Below are positions 16,663 to 25,442 of a stretch of 64,000 nucleotides of DNA, piece by piece. The stretch is from Streptomyces echinatus (GTDB lineage: Bacteria > Actinomycetota > Actinomycetes > Streptomycetales > Streptomycetaceae). Below the pieces are notes generated by a model. That model was not told the DNA's origin. It worked only from the letters and a program-made list of their open reading frames with translations, and ran no database searches. The position numbers were made by a program, and so were the translations under genes. The stretch covers positions 372,001 through 436,000 of the forward strand of contig NZ_JACHJK010000007.1 in the NCBI RefSeq assembly GCF_014203595.1. Direction: 5' to 3'. Each line of letters begins with the position of its first letter. The first letter of the stretch is position 1.

Positions 16663-18000
16663 TCAGCGGGTCGCGCCTGTCACGATCCAGCGGCCCGAGC
16701 GGCTCCGCAGCCACAGGGTCACCATGCGGATCGTCATCATCAACGTCATCGCTGCCCAGAGGGCGGTCAGGCCGCCGCCCAGCACGGGGACGAGCAGGGC
16801 CACCGGGGCGAACGCCGCCAGGGTGACCACCATGGCCCATGCCAGATACGGACCGTCACCCGCGCCCATCAGGACCCCGTCCAGGACGAACACGATCCCG
16901 CAGATGGGTTGGGAGAGTGCCACCAGCAGCAAGGCGGGCAGCGCGGTGTCGTTCACCTCGGAGTCGCTGGTGAACAGCGGCAGGAAGAGCGGTCGTGCGG
17001 CCACCACCAGCAGACCCAGTACGACCCCGGACGCGATGCCCCAGTGGATCATTCGGCGGCAGGCTTCGCGTGCTCCCTGAATGTCGTCCGCGCCGAGGTA
17101 GCGGCCGATGATGGCCTGTCCCGCGATCGCGATCGCGTCGAGCGCGAAGGCCAGCAGGCTCCACAAGGACAGGATGATCTGGTGCGCGGCGATGTTGGCG
17201 TCCCCGAGACGTGCCGCGACCGCCGTGGCGATCATCAGGATCGTCCGCAGGGACAGGGTGCGGACCAGCAGCGGAACGCCCGCCTGGGCCGAGGCCCGGA
17301 TGCCGGCGGCGTCCGGGCGGAGGGAGGCGCCGTGCCGGCGGGCTCCACGCACGACCACCGCCAGATAGACGGCGGCCATGCCGCACTGTGCGATCACCGT
17401 TCCCCAGGCCGAACCCGCGATGCCGAGCCCGGCGCCGTAGACGAGTGCCGCGTTGAGTCCGGCGTTGGCGACGAAGCCGGCGACGGCGACATAGAGCGGG
17501 GTCCTGGTGTCCTGCAGGCCGCGCAGCACTCCGGTCGCTGCCAGGACGATGAGCATGGCCGGGATGCCCAGCGCGGAGATGCGCAGATAGGTGGTGGCGT
17601 GGGGAGCCGCGGTCGTGGAGGCTCCGAAGAGGTCCACGATGCCGGGGGCCAGCGGCAGGACGACGACGATGACGGCGATGCCGAGCAGCAGTGCGAGCCA
17701 GATCCCGTCCATGCCCTGGCGGATCGCCGCTCGGAGGTCGCCGGCACCGACGCGGCGGGCCACGGCGGCCGTGGTGGCGTAGGCGAGGAAGACGAAGACG
17801 CTCACGGCCGTGGTCAGGAGCGCCGAGGCGACACCGAGGCCGGCGAGCTGGGCGGTACCGAGATGGCCGACGATCGCACTGTCCGCCATGACGAAGAGAG
17901 GCTCGGCGACGAGGGCACCGAAGGCCGGGACGGCCAGCGAAACGATTTCTCGGTCGCGCTGCCGCCGGGTGGCCTGGGGGATCTCTGGAGCCTGTGTCAT
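16663..18000 (-). CDS. MATE-family efflux transporter (DinF-like)
   Basis: 445-residue multidrug and toxic compound extrusion transporter with twelve predicted helices. REIVSLAVPAFGALVAEPLFVMADSAIVGHLG is the hallmark first-helix region of the DinF branch, and QDTRTPLYVAVAGFVANAGLNAALV the mid-protein signature. Family members use a Na+ or H+ gradient to export cationic organic compounds. ATG at 18000 (MTQAPEIPQ) is preferred; ATG at 18006 or TTG at 18009 would add two or three residues. It diverges from dnaB across about 480 bp holding a DnaA-box cluster. Confidence 0.9.
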   Translation of the reverse strand: MTQAPEIPQATRRQRDREIVSLAVPAFGALVAEPLFVMADSAIVGHLGTAQLAGLGVASALLTTAVSVFVFLAYATTAAVARRVGAGDLRAAIRQGMDGIWLALLLGIAVIVVVLPLAPGIVDLFGASTTAAPHATTYLRISALGIPAMLIVLAATGVLRGLQDTRTPLYVAVAGFVANAGLNAALVYGAGLGIAGSAWGTVIAQCGMAAVYLAVVVRGARRHGASLRPDAAGIRASAQAGVPLLVRTLSLRTILMIATAVAARLGDANIAAHQIILSLWSLLAFALDAIAIAGQAIIGRYLGADDIQGAREACRRMIHWGIASGVVLGLLVVAARPLFLPLFTSDSEVNDTALPALLLVALSQPICGIVFVLDGVLMGAGDGPYLAWAMVVTLAAFAPVALLVPVLGGGLTALWAAMTLMMTIRMVTLWLRSRSGRWIVTGATR

Positions 18001-18188
18001 GAGCATCAATCTATCCGTCCACAGGTAAGAGATGCAACCAGCTAGTGATCCTTACTTCCGGCGCGGGGACGTGTCCTTTCGGGTGCCGTTCGAAGCGATC
18101 TTGGCCCGACTGGGGAAGTTTTTCTTCTGCACAGCCGGTGGATCGAAAAGCCGCAGGTCAAAGGCGTGTGTCCGACGAGAGGGAGGGC

Positions 18189-18277
18189 TTGTTCACAGGG
18201 CTGTCCACCGGGTCGTGCACAGGTTTCGCCGACTTCTCCACAGCATAGGGGCGGTCGTCCACATGGCCTGTGGATAA
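18189..18277. promoter_or_regulatory. Cluster of DnaA-box-like 9-mers upstream of dnaB
   Basis: The 480-bp MATE-dnaB gap has no gene. Within 90 bp it holds TTGTTCACA (18189), CTGTCCACC (18201), TTCTCCACA (18234), TCGTCCACA (18255) and, on the other strand, TTATCCACA (18269-18277). The Streptomyces DnaA-box consensus is TTGTCCACA. One box is canonical, three differ at one position and one at two. DnaA could bind here and affect dnaB transcription. I see no clear -10/-35 pair. Confidence 0.55.
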
Positions 18278-18481
18278 CCAGATTGGCTGACGGTGCCGAC
18301 AGGCCTACCGTTGTCCGGCGCCCGCTCCTTTCCCCGGCCCGGCACGTGCCCTTCGTCCGGCCTGGGAACCGTCACAAATCCGACGCGTCAGAACCGGAGT
18401 TGGGCCTCTTATTTGTCAGTGTCGTGCCGTACAAAAGAGGCCACGGCGAGGTCCGCCGTGCGGACGGGAGGAGGTGGCTCG

Positions 18482-19960
18482 GTGAGCATTTCCGAGCCCT
18501 TGGACGATCCGTGGGCCGACAGCGGACCCAGCGATCGTCTGCCGGCCTCCCGCCGGCGCGGTGACGGCGGCCGGGCCCGGGACGAGCAGCACGACCGGGG
18601 CCGGGAGAGCGGCGGCTGGGACGGCGGAGGTTCGTCCTTCGAGCGGGTGCCGCCGCAGGATCTGGACGCCGAGCAGTCCGTGCTGGGCGGCATGCTGCTG
18701 TCCAAGGACGCCATCGCCGACGTCGTCGAGATCCTCAAAGGCCACGACTTCTACAAGCCCGCGCACGAGACGATCTACCAGGCCATCCTGGACGTCTACG
18801 CCAAGGGCGAGCCGGCCGACCCGATCACCATCGCCGCCGAACTCACCAAGCGCGGCGAGATCAACAAGGTCGGCGGTGCCGCGTATCTGCACACCCTCGT
18901 CCAGACGGTGCCGACGGCGGCCAACGCCGAGTACTACGCGGAGATCGTCCACGAGCGGGCCGTCCTGCGCCGCCTGGTCGAAGCCGGCACGCGCATCACG
19001 CAGATGGGATACGCGGCCGACGGCGACGTGGACGAGATCGTCAACAGCGCCCAGGCCGAGATCTACGCCGTCACCGAACAGCGCACCAGCGAGGACTACC
19101 TCCCGCTCGGCGACATCATGGAAGGCGCGCTCGACGAGATCGAGGCGATCGGCTCGCGCAGTGGCGAGATGACCGGTGTGCCCACCGGGTTCACCGACTT
19201 CGACTCGCTGACGAACGGCCTCCACCCCGGACAGATGATCGTCATCGCCGCCCGTCCCGCCATGGGTAAGTCGACCCTTGCACTGGACTTCGCGCGGGCC
19301 GCCTCCATCAAGAACAATCTCCCGAGCGTCATCTTCTCGCTCGAAATGGGCCGCAACGAGATCGCGATGCGTCTGCTGTCCGCCGAAGCCCGCGTCGCCC
19401 TGCACCACATGCGGTCCGGCACCATGACCGACGAGGACTGGACCCGGCTCGCCCGCCGTATGCCGGACGTGTCGGCCGCGCCGCTGTACATCGACGACTC
19501 CCCGAACCTGTCGATGATGGAGATCCGGGCCAAGTGCCGGCGCCTGAAGCAGCGCAACGACCTGAAGCTGGTCGTCATCGACTATCTCCAGCTGATGCAG
19601 TCCGGCGGTTCCAAGCGTGCCGAGAGCCGTCAGCAGGAGGTCTCGGACATGTCCCGTAACCTCAAGCTGCTCGCGAAGGAGCTGGAGATCCCGGTCATCG
19701 CGCTCTCCCAGCTCAACCGTGGCCCCGAGCAGCGCACCGACAAGAAGCCGATGGTGTCCGACCTGCGAGAGTCCGGCTCCATCGAGCAGGACGCTGACAT
19801 GGTCATCCTGCTGCACCGCGAGGACGCGTACGAGAAGGAGTCCCCCCGCGCCGGCGAGGCCGACCTGATCGTCGCCAAGCACCGAAACGGTCCGACAGCC
19901 ACCATCACGGTCGCGTTCCAGGGTCACTACTCCCGTTTCGTGGACATGGCCCAGACCTGA
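18482..19960 (+). CDS. dnaB: Replicative DNA helicase
   Basis: 492-residue hexameric helicase that unwinds DNA at the fork. The N-terminal domain begins after about 55 disordered residues (PPQDLDAEQSVLGGMLLSKDAI). The RecA-like motor carries Walker A ARPAMGKST (Lys263), Walker B LVVIDYLQLM, and SQLNRGPEQRTDKKPMVSDLRESGSIEQDAD. No intein interrupts these motifs, although DnaB is a frequent intein host. The GTG at 18482 follows GGGAGGAGG; the frame stays open to 18293 but without support. The DnaA-box cluster lies 200 bp upstream. Confidence 0.97.
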   Translation: MSISEPLDDPWADSGPSDRLPASRRRGDGGRARDEQHDRGRESGGWDGGGSSFERVPPQDLDAEQSVLGGMLLSKDAIADVVEILKGHDFYKPAHETIYQAILDVYAKGEPADPITIAAELTKRGEINKVGGAAYLHTLVQTVPTAANAEYYAEIVHERAVLRRLVEAGTRITQMGYAADGDVDEIVNSAQAEIYAVTEQRTSEDYLPLGDIMEGALDEIEAIGSRSGEMTGVPTGFTDFDSLTNGLHPGQMIVIAARPAMGKSTLALDFARAASIKNNLPSVIFSLEMGRNEIAMRLLSAEARVALHHMRSGTMTDEDWTRLARRMPDVSAAPLYIDDSPNLSMMEIRAKCRRLKQRNDLKLVVIDYLQLMQSGGSKRAESRQQEVSDMSRNLKLLAKELEIPVIALSQLNRGPEQRTDKKPMVSDLRESGSIEQDADMVILLHREDAYEKESPRAGEADLIVAKHRNGPTATITVAFQGHYSRFVDMAQT

Positions 19961-20031
19961 TCCGCGCGGACGGTCACGTGTGCGCGGCAAATGGATTCGA
20001 CGCCCGCCGTCGTAACGGGTGGACTGGGCCC

Positions 20032-21417
20032 ATGACGACAACTCAGGAAGCCCTCCTCCCGGGCACCCGGCGTGCTCTGCTGCACCGGATCGCCGTGGCG
20101 CAGGCCGAAGGGCGGGCTCCGTCGCTGGTCGCCGCCGTCGTACGGGACGGACAGGCCGTCTGGCACGGTGCGCGGACCTCGGTGGACGGGCACGGCCCGG
20201 ACGAGACCGTGCAGTACCGGATCGGGTCCATCACCAAGACCTTCACCGCCGTCCTGGTGATGCGGCTGCGCGACGAGGGCCTGCTCGATCTCGGGGACCC
20301 GCTGGAGAAGTACGTGCCGGGCACCGGCGCGGGGGAGGCGACGATCGCGCAACTGCTCGCGCACACCGCCGGGCTGGCCGCCGAATCGCCCGCTCCCTGG
20401 TGGGAACGGACGCCCGGCTCCCTGCGGCCCGAGCTGAGCGATGTGCTCGGGGAACAGCCGTTGCTGCACCCGGTCGGCCGGCGGCATCACTACTCCAATC
20501 CCGGCTACACCGTGCTCGGCACCCTGGTGGAGAGGCTGCGCGGTGCACCCTGGGAGGAGGTGCTGCGTGACGAGATTCTGGAGCCGCTCGGCCTGCACCG
20601 GACGAGTGCTCAGCCCGAGCCACCGCACGCGGGCGGATGGGCCGTGCATCCGTGGGCCGACGCGATGCTGCCCGAGCCGACGGAGGACCTGGGCCGCATG
20701 GCACCGGCCGGCCAGCTCTGGTCGACCACCGCGGACCTGGCGCGCTTCGCCGCGTTCCTGGCCCGAGGAGACGATCGGGTCCTGAGCGCGGAATCGGTAC
20801 GGGAGATGCGCACCCCGGCGGCGCCGGCCGAGGCCGCGGACGTGGTGGACGGGGTCACCTACGGCCTGGGCATGCAGCTTCAGCGCCGTGACGGCCGACT
20901 GCTGGTGGGGCACTCCGGCTCGCTGCCGGGCTTCCTGGCGAACCTCACCATCAGCGTGGAGGACGACGTGGCCGCGGTGGTGCTCGCCAACTGCACCAGC
21001 GGACCGCTGCTGGGCGCCGTGGGAGCGGACCTCGTCCGGATCGTCGCCGAGGCGGAGCCGCGGATCCCCGAGCCCTGGCGGCCCCTGCGTGAGGTCGATT
21101 CCACGGTGCTGGACCTGGTGGGGCAGTGGTACTGGGGCACCCATGCCTTCGGTGTGCGCGCGAGCGCCGACGGGCTCATCACCCTGGCGCCCCTGGCCGG
21201 CGGCGGCCGTAGGGCCCGCTTCCGCACGAACGGTGACGGCACCTGGACGGGGCTGGAGGGCTACTACGCGGGTGAGCTGCTCCGGCCGGTGCGGCGCCCG
21301 GACGGTTCCGTGAGCCACCTCGACCTTGGTTCGTTCGTGTTCACACGGCAGCCGTACGACCCCGAGGCTCCGGTGCCCGGTGGCGTGGACCCGGAGGGAT
21401 GGCGGGGCATCGGCTAG
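20032..21417 (+). CDS. Serine hydrolase of the beta-lactamase / S12 family
   Basis: 461-residue class C beta-lactamase-like fold. S66-I-T-K69 is the nucleophile motif (SxxK), Y154-S-N the second, and H294-S-G the third; here HSG replaces the KTG of true beta-lactamases. This pattern is typical of esterases and D-aminopeptidases rather than antibiotic-degrading enzymes. No signal peptide is seen, so it may act in the cytoplasm. The last 110 residues form a separate beta domain of the type found in S12 peptidases. It follows dnaB by 71 bp and ends next to a parS site. Confidence 0.88.
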   Translation: MTTTQEALLPGTRRALLHRIAVAQAEGRAPSLVAAVVRDGQAVWHGARTSVDGHGPDETVQYRIGSITKTFTAVLVMRLRDEGLLDLGDPLEKYVPGTGAGEATIAQLLAHTAGLAAESPAPWWERTPGSLRPELSDVLGEQPLLHPVGRRHHYSNPGYTVLGTLVERLRGAPWEEVLRDEILEPLGLHRTSAQPEPPHAGGWAVHPWADAMLPEPTEDLGRMAPAGQLWSTTADLARFAAFLARGDDRVLSAESVREMRTPAAPAEAADVVDGVTYGLGMQLQRRDGRLLVGHSGSLPGFLANLTISVEDDVAAVVLANCTSGPLLGAVGADLVRIVAEAEPRIPEPWRPLREVDSTVLDLVGQWYWGTHAFGVRASADGLITLAPLAGGGRRARFRTNGDGTWTGLEGYYAGELLRPVRRPDGSVSHLDLGSFVFTRQPYDPEAPVPGGVDPEGWRGIG

Positions 21418-21437
21418 CCCGAGGTTGCCCAGGGGGT

Positions 21438-21451
21438 GTTTCACGTGAAAC
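21438..21451. promoter_or_regulatory. parS (ParB-binding site) in a terminator-like inverted repeat
   Basis: Perfect GTTTCACGTGAAAC. The flanks AGGGGG and CCCCCT extend the symmetry to 21431-21458 with one mismatch pair, so the transcript could form a terminator hairpin between convergent genes. Confidence 0.88.
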
Positions 21452-21551
21452 GCCCCCTGAGGTTTTCAGGGGGCGTTGCTTCGGCCGGCCACGGGCCTCA
21501 GATGGCTCTTCCAGTGCCTTCGGGGCAGGGGGAAACGCCTTAAGGACGTGG

Positions 21552-22004
21552 TCAGAGCCGCAGCTTGAAGCCCTCGTGCGAGGCGGTGAATCCCAGCCGC
21601 TCGTAGAAGCGGTGGGCGTCGGTGCGTGACTTGTCGGACGTCAGCTGCACCATCTGGCAGTCGAGCCGCCGGGAGGTATCGATCGCCCACTCGATCAGCC
21701 TGCCGCCCAGCCCGCTGCCGCGTTCATCGGCATGAATGCGTACGGCCTCGATGAGTGCGCGGTTGGCCCCCCGGTGCGAGAGCCCAGGGATGATCGTGAG
21801 TTGCAGGGTCCCGATCACCCGGCCCTCCCGCACGGCGACCACGACATGCTGGTTCGGGTCGGCGGCGAGGCGCGCCAGTGCGGTCCGGTACGGCGTCAGG
21901 TCGCCGGGCGATTCGCGCTGGGCACCGAGCGGATCGTCGGCGAGCATCGCGACGATCGCCGGGAGGTCGTCGGCGGTCGCGGCGCGTATTTCAAGATCTC
22001 CCAT
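21552..22004 (-). CDS. GNAT-family N-acetyltransferase
   Basis: 150-residue acetyl-CoA-dependent transferase. The fold is clear: LEIRAATADDLPAIVAML at beta1-alpha1, VIGTLQLTIIPGLSHRG at beta4, and acetyl-CoA loop motif A IHADERGSGLGGRLIEWAI. CQMVQLTSDKSRTDAHRFYERLGF completes the C-terminus. Substrate unknown. It starts nine bases after the marR stop, so the two are probably cotranscribed. Confidence 0.88.
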   Translation of the reverse strand: MGDLEIRAATADDLPAIVAMLADDPLGAQRESPGDLTPYRTALARLAADPNQHVVVAVREGRVIGTLQLTIIPGLSHRGANRALIEAVRIHADERGSGLGGRLIEWAIDTSRRLDCQMVQLTSDKSRTDAHRFYERLGFTASHEGFKLRL

Positions 22005-22013
22005 GCCGGCACC

Positions 22014-22472
22014 CTATGTGGCCACGTTCAGGGACTCCACCACCCGGACCAGCGGGGCCAGTTCCGGGTTTCGGGCGGCGCCGTCCAGGGCCTCGCGCAG
22101 AGCGGCGTCGTTGGTGGGCCGTGCCTCCTCCAGCAACCGCAGGCCGGCCGGAGTGACGTTGGTGTAGATGCCGCGGCGGTCGGTGGGGCACAGATAGCGC
22201 TCCAGCAGTCCGCGGTCCTCCAGCCGGGTCACCAGGCGGGTGGTGGCGCTCTGGCTGAGTACGACCGCGTCGGCGACCTGCTTCATCTGCAGATGGCCAC
22301 CCTCGCCGGCGTGCTGCCTGCTGAGCACGTCCAGCAGCGAGTACTCGCGCACGCTCAGGTCGTGCTTGGCCTGCAGGGCGCGCTCGATGTGCGCCTCGAT
22401 CCTTCCGTGCAGCGCTGAAAGGGCGCACCAGCCCTGGGCGAGGGCGGTGAGCGCGGGGTCCGTCGCTGTCAT
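22014..22472 (-). CDS. MarR-family transcriptional regulator
   Basis: 152-residue winged-helix regulator: EYSLLDVLSRQHAGEGGHLQMKQVADAVVLSQSATTRLVTRLEDRGLLERYLCPTDRRGIYTNVTPAG covers the recognition helix and the wing DRRG. MarR proteins bind palindromes as dimers and release them on binding phenolic or other ligands. ATG at 22472 follows GGAGG. It diverges from an MFS exporter, the classical arrangement for MarR control of efflux, and precedes the acetyltransferase gene. Confidence 0.92.
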   Translation of the reverse strand: MTATDPALTALAQGWCALSALHGRIEAHIERALQAKHDLSVREYSLLDVLSRQHAGEGGHLQMKQVADAVVLSQSATTRLVTRLEDRGLLERYLCPTDRRGIYTNVTPAGLRLLEEARPTNDAALREALDGAARNPELAPLVRVVESLNVAT

Positions 22473-22524
22473 TGGCGTTTCCTCCGTCCCGAAGCGGCTG
22501 CACCACAAGAGTAGAGCACCGCCG

Positions 22525-22566
22525 CAATAGTCGGCCCTTGCACTTAACCCGCGTCTGCAACTATTG
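22525..22566. promoter_or_regulatory. Inverted repeats in the marR-MFS divergent promoter
   Basis: CAATAG (22525) pairs with CTATTG (22561), and TTGCA (22538) with TGCAA (22556). They lie between the two divergent start codons and are candidate MarR operator half-sites. The AT-rich TTAACC and CTATTG stretches may be promoter elements. Confidence 0.35.
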
Positions 22567-22616
22567 TGAGCGAACGCAAAGCGCTCCTGCAATCGTTTGG
22601 GAAGGTGTACCCCCAC

Positions 22617-23825
22617 ATGCCTCTCGCGCTTCTGGCCCTCGCGATCGGGGCCTTCGGAATCGGAACGACCGAGTTCGTGATCATGGGCTTGCTCCCCGAG
22701 GTCGCGGGTGATTTCGGGGTCTCCATCCCCACGGCGGGCCTGCTCGTGACCGGCTACGCGCTCGGCGTGGTCATCGGGGCCCCGCTGATGACCGTGCTCG
22801 GCACCAAGGTCCCGCGCAAGCGGATGCTGATGCTGCTGATGGGCCTCTTCATCGCCGGAAACCTGATCTCCGCCGTGGCCCCGAACTTCGGGATCATGCT
22901 GATCGGACGGGTGGTCGCCTCGCTCGCCCACGGCGCCTTCTTCGGCATCGGATCGGTCGTCGCGGCCGAGCTGGTTGCACCGGACAGGAAGGCCGGCGCC
23001 ATCGCCATGATGTTCACCGGGCTGACCGTCGCCAATGTCGTCGGCGTCCCGCTGGGCACCCTCGTCGGGCAGAGCGTCGGCTGGCGCGTCACCTTCGGCA
23101 TCGTCGCCGCTCTCGGTGTCGTCGGGCTCGCCGGTATCGCCAAGCTGGTTCCCGACCTGCCGCGCCCTGAGGGCGTACATCTGCGGCACGAACTGGCCGC
23201 CTTCAAGAACGCCCAGGTCCTGCTCGCCATGGCGATGACCGTCCTCGGCTTCGGTGGCGTCTTCGCGGCCATCACCTACATCGCGCCGATGATGACCCAC
23301 GTCGCCGGCTTCGCAGACGGCTCGGTCACCTGGCTGCTGGTCCTGTTCGGCCTCGGCATGGTCGGGGGCAACCTCGTCGGCGGCAAGTTCGCCGACCGCG
23401 CCCTGATGCCGATGCTGTACGTCTCCCTGGGCGCCCTGGCCGTCGTCCTGGCGCTCTTCACACTGACCGCCCACAACAAGATCGCCGCCGCGGTGACCAT
23501 CGCGCTGATCGGAGCCCTGGGCTTCGCCACCGTGCCGCCGTTGCAGAAGCGCGTCCTGGACCAGGCGCACGGCGCTCCGACGCTCGCGTCGGCCGTGAAC
23601 ATCGGCGCCTTCAACCTGGGCAACGCCCTGTCGGCGTGGCTCGGCGGTCTCGTGATCGCGGCCGGCTTCGGCTACACCGCCCCCAACTGGGTCGGCGCCG
23701 CGCTCGCCGCCGCCGCCCTGGTTCTCGCCCTGCTCTCCGCCGCGCTGGAGCGCCGCGACCGGGCACAGAGCGCCGTGGTCGCCTCCGCGACGCCGGCCGG
23801 ACAGCGGACGCCCGTCCACCACTGA
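22617..23825 (+). CDS. MFS efflux transporter, DHA1/AraJ-like
   Basis: 402 residues, twelve predicted helices. LALAIGAFGIGTTEFVIMGLLPEVAGDFGVS is the highly conserved first helix of the AraJ/sugar-efflux subgroup. GRVVASLAHGAFFGIGSVVAAELV and GLTVANVVGVPLGTLVG are the motif C-like antiporter segments. Such proteins export sugars or drugs; the specific substrate is unknown. ATG at 22617 follows GAAGG; the frame extends to a GTG at 22566 that would overlap the operator region. Probably controlled by the divergent MarR. Confidence 0.9.
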   Translation: MPLALLALAIGAFGIGTTEFVIMGLLPEVAGDFGVSIPTAGLLVTGYALGVVIGAPLMTVLGTKVPRKRMLMLLMGLFIAGNLISAVAPNFGIMLIGRVVASLAHGAFFGIGSVVAAELVAPDRKAGAIAMMFTGLTVANVVGVPLGTLVGQSVGWRVTFGIVAALGVVGLAGIAKLVPDLPRPEGVHLRHELAAFKNAQVLLAMAMTVLGFGGVFAAITYIAPMMTHVAGFADGSVTWLLVLFGLGMVGGNLVGGKFADRALMPMLYVSLGALAVVLALFTLTAHNKIAAAVTIALIGALGFATVPPLQKRVLDQAHGAPTLASAVNIGAFNLGNALSAWLGGLVIAAGFGYTAPNWVGAALAAAALVLALLSAALERRDRAQSAVVASATPAGQRTPVHH

Positions 23826-23932
23826 GCCACCCGCCCTCCGGACGCCTCACCGCCCCTCACCCCGTAGACGTCCGTGCCGGGCCCTCCCCGGTACGGCGGC
23901 ACCCCCTGCAGCACCACCAAGGAGACACCCTC

Positions 23933-24352
23933 ATGAGCACCACCGCCGTCACCCCGCTCACCACCGAGGACGCCGAGCTGCTCGTCGCCACGGCCCGTAG
24001 GGTGGCCGAGGACGCCGGAGTCACCGTCAGCGTCACCGTCCTGGACGCCGGCGGCCACCTGCTCGCCTTCCGCCGGGACGACCGAGCGGTGCTGATCTCC
24101 GGTGAGACCAGCAACCGCAAGGCCTACACGGCGCTCCAGCTGAACGCGCCCACCGCCGACCTTGTGGACGCCGTCCAGCCCGGCGGCCTCTTCCACACGT
24201 TGCCCACGGCCCTCGAACGGCCCCTGCTGTTCATCGCGGGCGGTGTCCCCGTCCACCGGGACGGCCGGCTGATCGGTGCGATCGGTGTCGGCGGCGGCAG
24301 CCCGGAGCAGGACCACGGTTTCGCCACCGCGGCCGTGCAGGCGCTCGCCTGA
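23933..24352 (+). CDS. GlcG/HbpS-type heme-degrading-domain protein (DUF336)
   Basis: 139-residue protein with the GlcG/HbpS fold: ELLVATARRVAEDAGVTVSVTVLDAGGHLLAFRRDD, SNRKAYTA and GGVPVHRDGRLIGAIGVGGGSPEQDHGFA are the family signatures. Relatives bind heme or cobalamin-like cofactors; the Streptomyces HbpS senses redox stress from outside the cell. This one shows no signal peptide. ATG at 23933 follows AAGGAG. It may be cotranscribed with the MFS gene (107-bp gap). Confidence 0.85.
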   Translation: MSTTAVTPLTTEDAELLVATARRVAEDAGVTVSVTVLDAGGHLLAFRRDDRAVLISGETSNRKAYTALQLNAPTADLVDAVQPGGLFHTLPTALERPLLFIAGGVPVHRDGRLIGAIGVGGGSPEQDHGFATAAVQALA

Positions 24353-24369
24353 GTCCGCGGCCTGATCTC

Positions 24370-24412
24370 ATGACGCCGGCCCCGCCGCTCGAAGCGGCGG
24401 GGCCGGCGTCAT
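24370..24412. terminator. Strong bidirectional terminator
   Basis: A perfect 20-bp GC-rich stem with a CGA loop lies between the convergent DUF336 and acetyltransferase genes. Confidence 0.88.
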
Positions 24413-24425
24413 GTCATTGAGGGGT

Positions 24426-25292
24426 TCAGCCCGCGGCCACCGTCAGCGGGGCGAAGCGCCGGGTCCAGTCTCCCGGAAGGTCCGTGATGCCGTAGGTCAT
24501 CACCGCGTTGAAGGCCACCGAGGCCAGTCCTCGCTCCTTCGCCCAGGCCAGCAGTTCCTCGTGCCGCACATCGATATCGGTGCGCAGGGGGCGCTCCGTA
24601 CGGGCCGCCAGCGAGGCGATGAGGGCCTTGGCGGTCTCCGTGTCCCGGGCGATCAACGGACCGACGACATGGGTGTCCATGTTGGGCCATGCGGCCGTGT
24701 AGCCGACGAGCCGGCCGTCCTCCTCGGCCACCCGCAGCTGATCGGCGAAGGCGGGCAGCCGGGTGATGAGGGGTGTGCGATCCGTTCCGAACACCTCCTC
24801 GTCGAGGCGCAGGATGGCCGGGAGGTCCTCCGCGGTGGCGGCGCGCGTGACGATCCCGGATTCCGGGCCGCCGGGGCGGAAGCGGCCCACCAGCATCTCC
24901 GCCCGGCCCGTCACCTTGAAACCGAGCTCCTCGTAGAGCGGGCGGCCTTTGGGGGTGGCGTGCAGGGTGAGCGGAGTGGTCCCCATGCCCGCCACGACGT
25001 GCCGCATCAAGCGGCGTCCGACGCCCCGGCGCGCATGGCGTTCGGCTACCAGAACCATGCCGATGGCGCCGAGATCCGGCCGCCCCCACGCACCGTACTC
25101 CGTGACTACGCAGGCGGCGACGAGGCCGCCCTCGGGGTCGTCGATGCCGAATCCCTGGCCGGCGGTGAGGAGGAGGCCCCACTTGTGTTCCTCGCGTGGC
25201 CACCCCCGGTCTTCGGACAGGTCGGCGCAGGCGGTCAGATCGCGGAGCGTCAGACGACGGATGGGCAGAGTGGCGAGGGAAGGAGTTGGCAC
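24426..25292 (-). CDS. GNAT-family acetyltransferase (two-domain type)
   Basis: 288 residues. The N-terminal GNAT domain has IRRLTLRDLTACADLSEDRGW and the acetyl-CoA loop HARRGVGRRLMRHVV. The C-terminal half (YTAAWPNMDTHVVGPLIARDTETAKALI) matches the acetyltransferase-associated domain (Acetyltransf_18-like) found in this subgroup. Substrate unknown. GTG at 25292 starts MPTPSLATLPIRRL; the longer frame to 25388 has Cys/Gly-rich residues with no homology. Confidence 0.83.
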   Translation of the reverse strand: MPTPSLATLPIRRLTLRDLTACADLSEDRGWPREEHKWGLLLTAGQGFGIDDPEGGLVAACVVTEYGAWGRPDLGAIGMVLVAERHARRGVGRRLMRHVVAGMGTTPLTLHATPKGRPLYEELGFKVTGRAEMLVGRFRPGGPESGIVTRAATAEDLPAILRLDEEVFGTDRTPLITRLPAFADQLRVAEEDGRLVGYTAAWPNMDTHVVGPLIARDTETAKALIASLAARTERPLRTDIDVRHEELLAWAKERGLASVAFNAVMTYGITDLPGDWTRRFAPLTVAAG

Positions 25293-25401
25293 GCAGGTCA
25301 GGCTGTCCGACCAGCAGCCCTGCCGTCCACCTGTTTCGACACAGACACACGTGCTTTTGGCCATCCGGGGCCCATGCGCACAGCTCACGGTCAGCTGCGG
25401 C

Positions 25402-25415
25402 GTTTCACGTGAAAC
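25402..25415. promoter_or_regulatory. parS (ParB-binding site)
   Basis: Perfect GTTTCACGTGAAAC in the divergent gap between the acetyltransferase and HAD genes, 27 bp from the HAD start. Confidence 0.9.
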
Positions 25416-25442
25416 ATCGGCAGCAGACTAGCCTTCGGGTCC

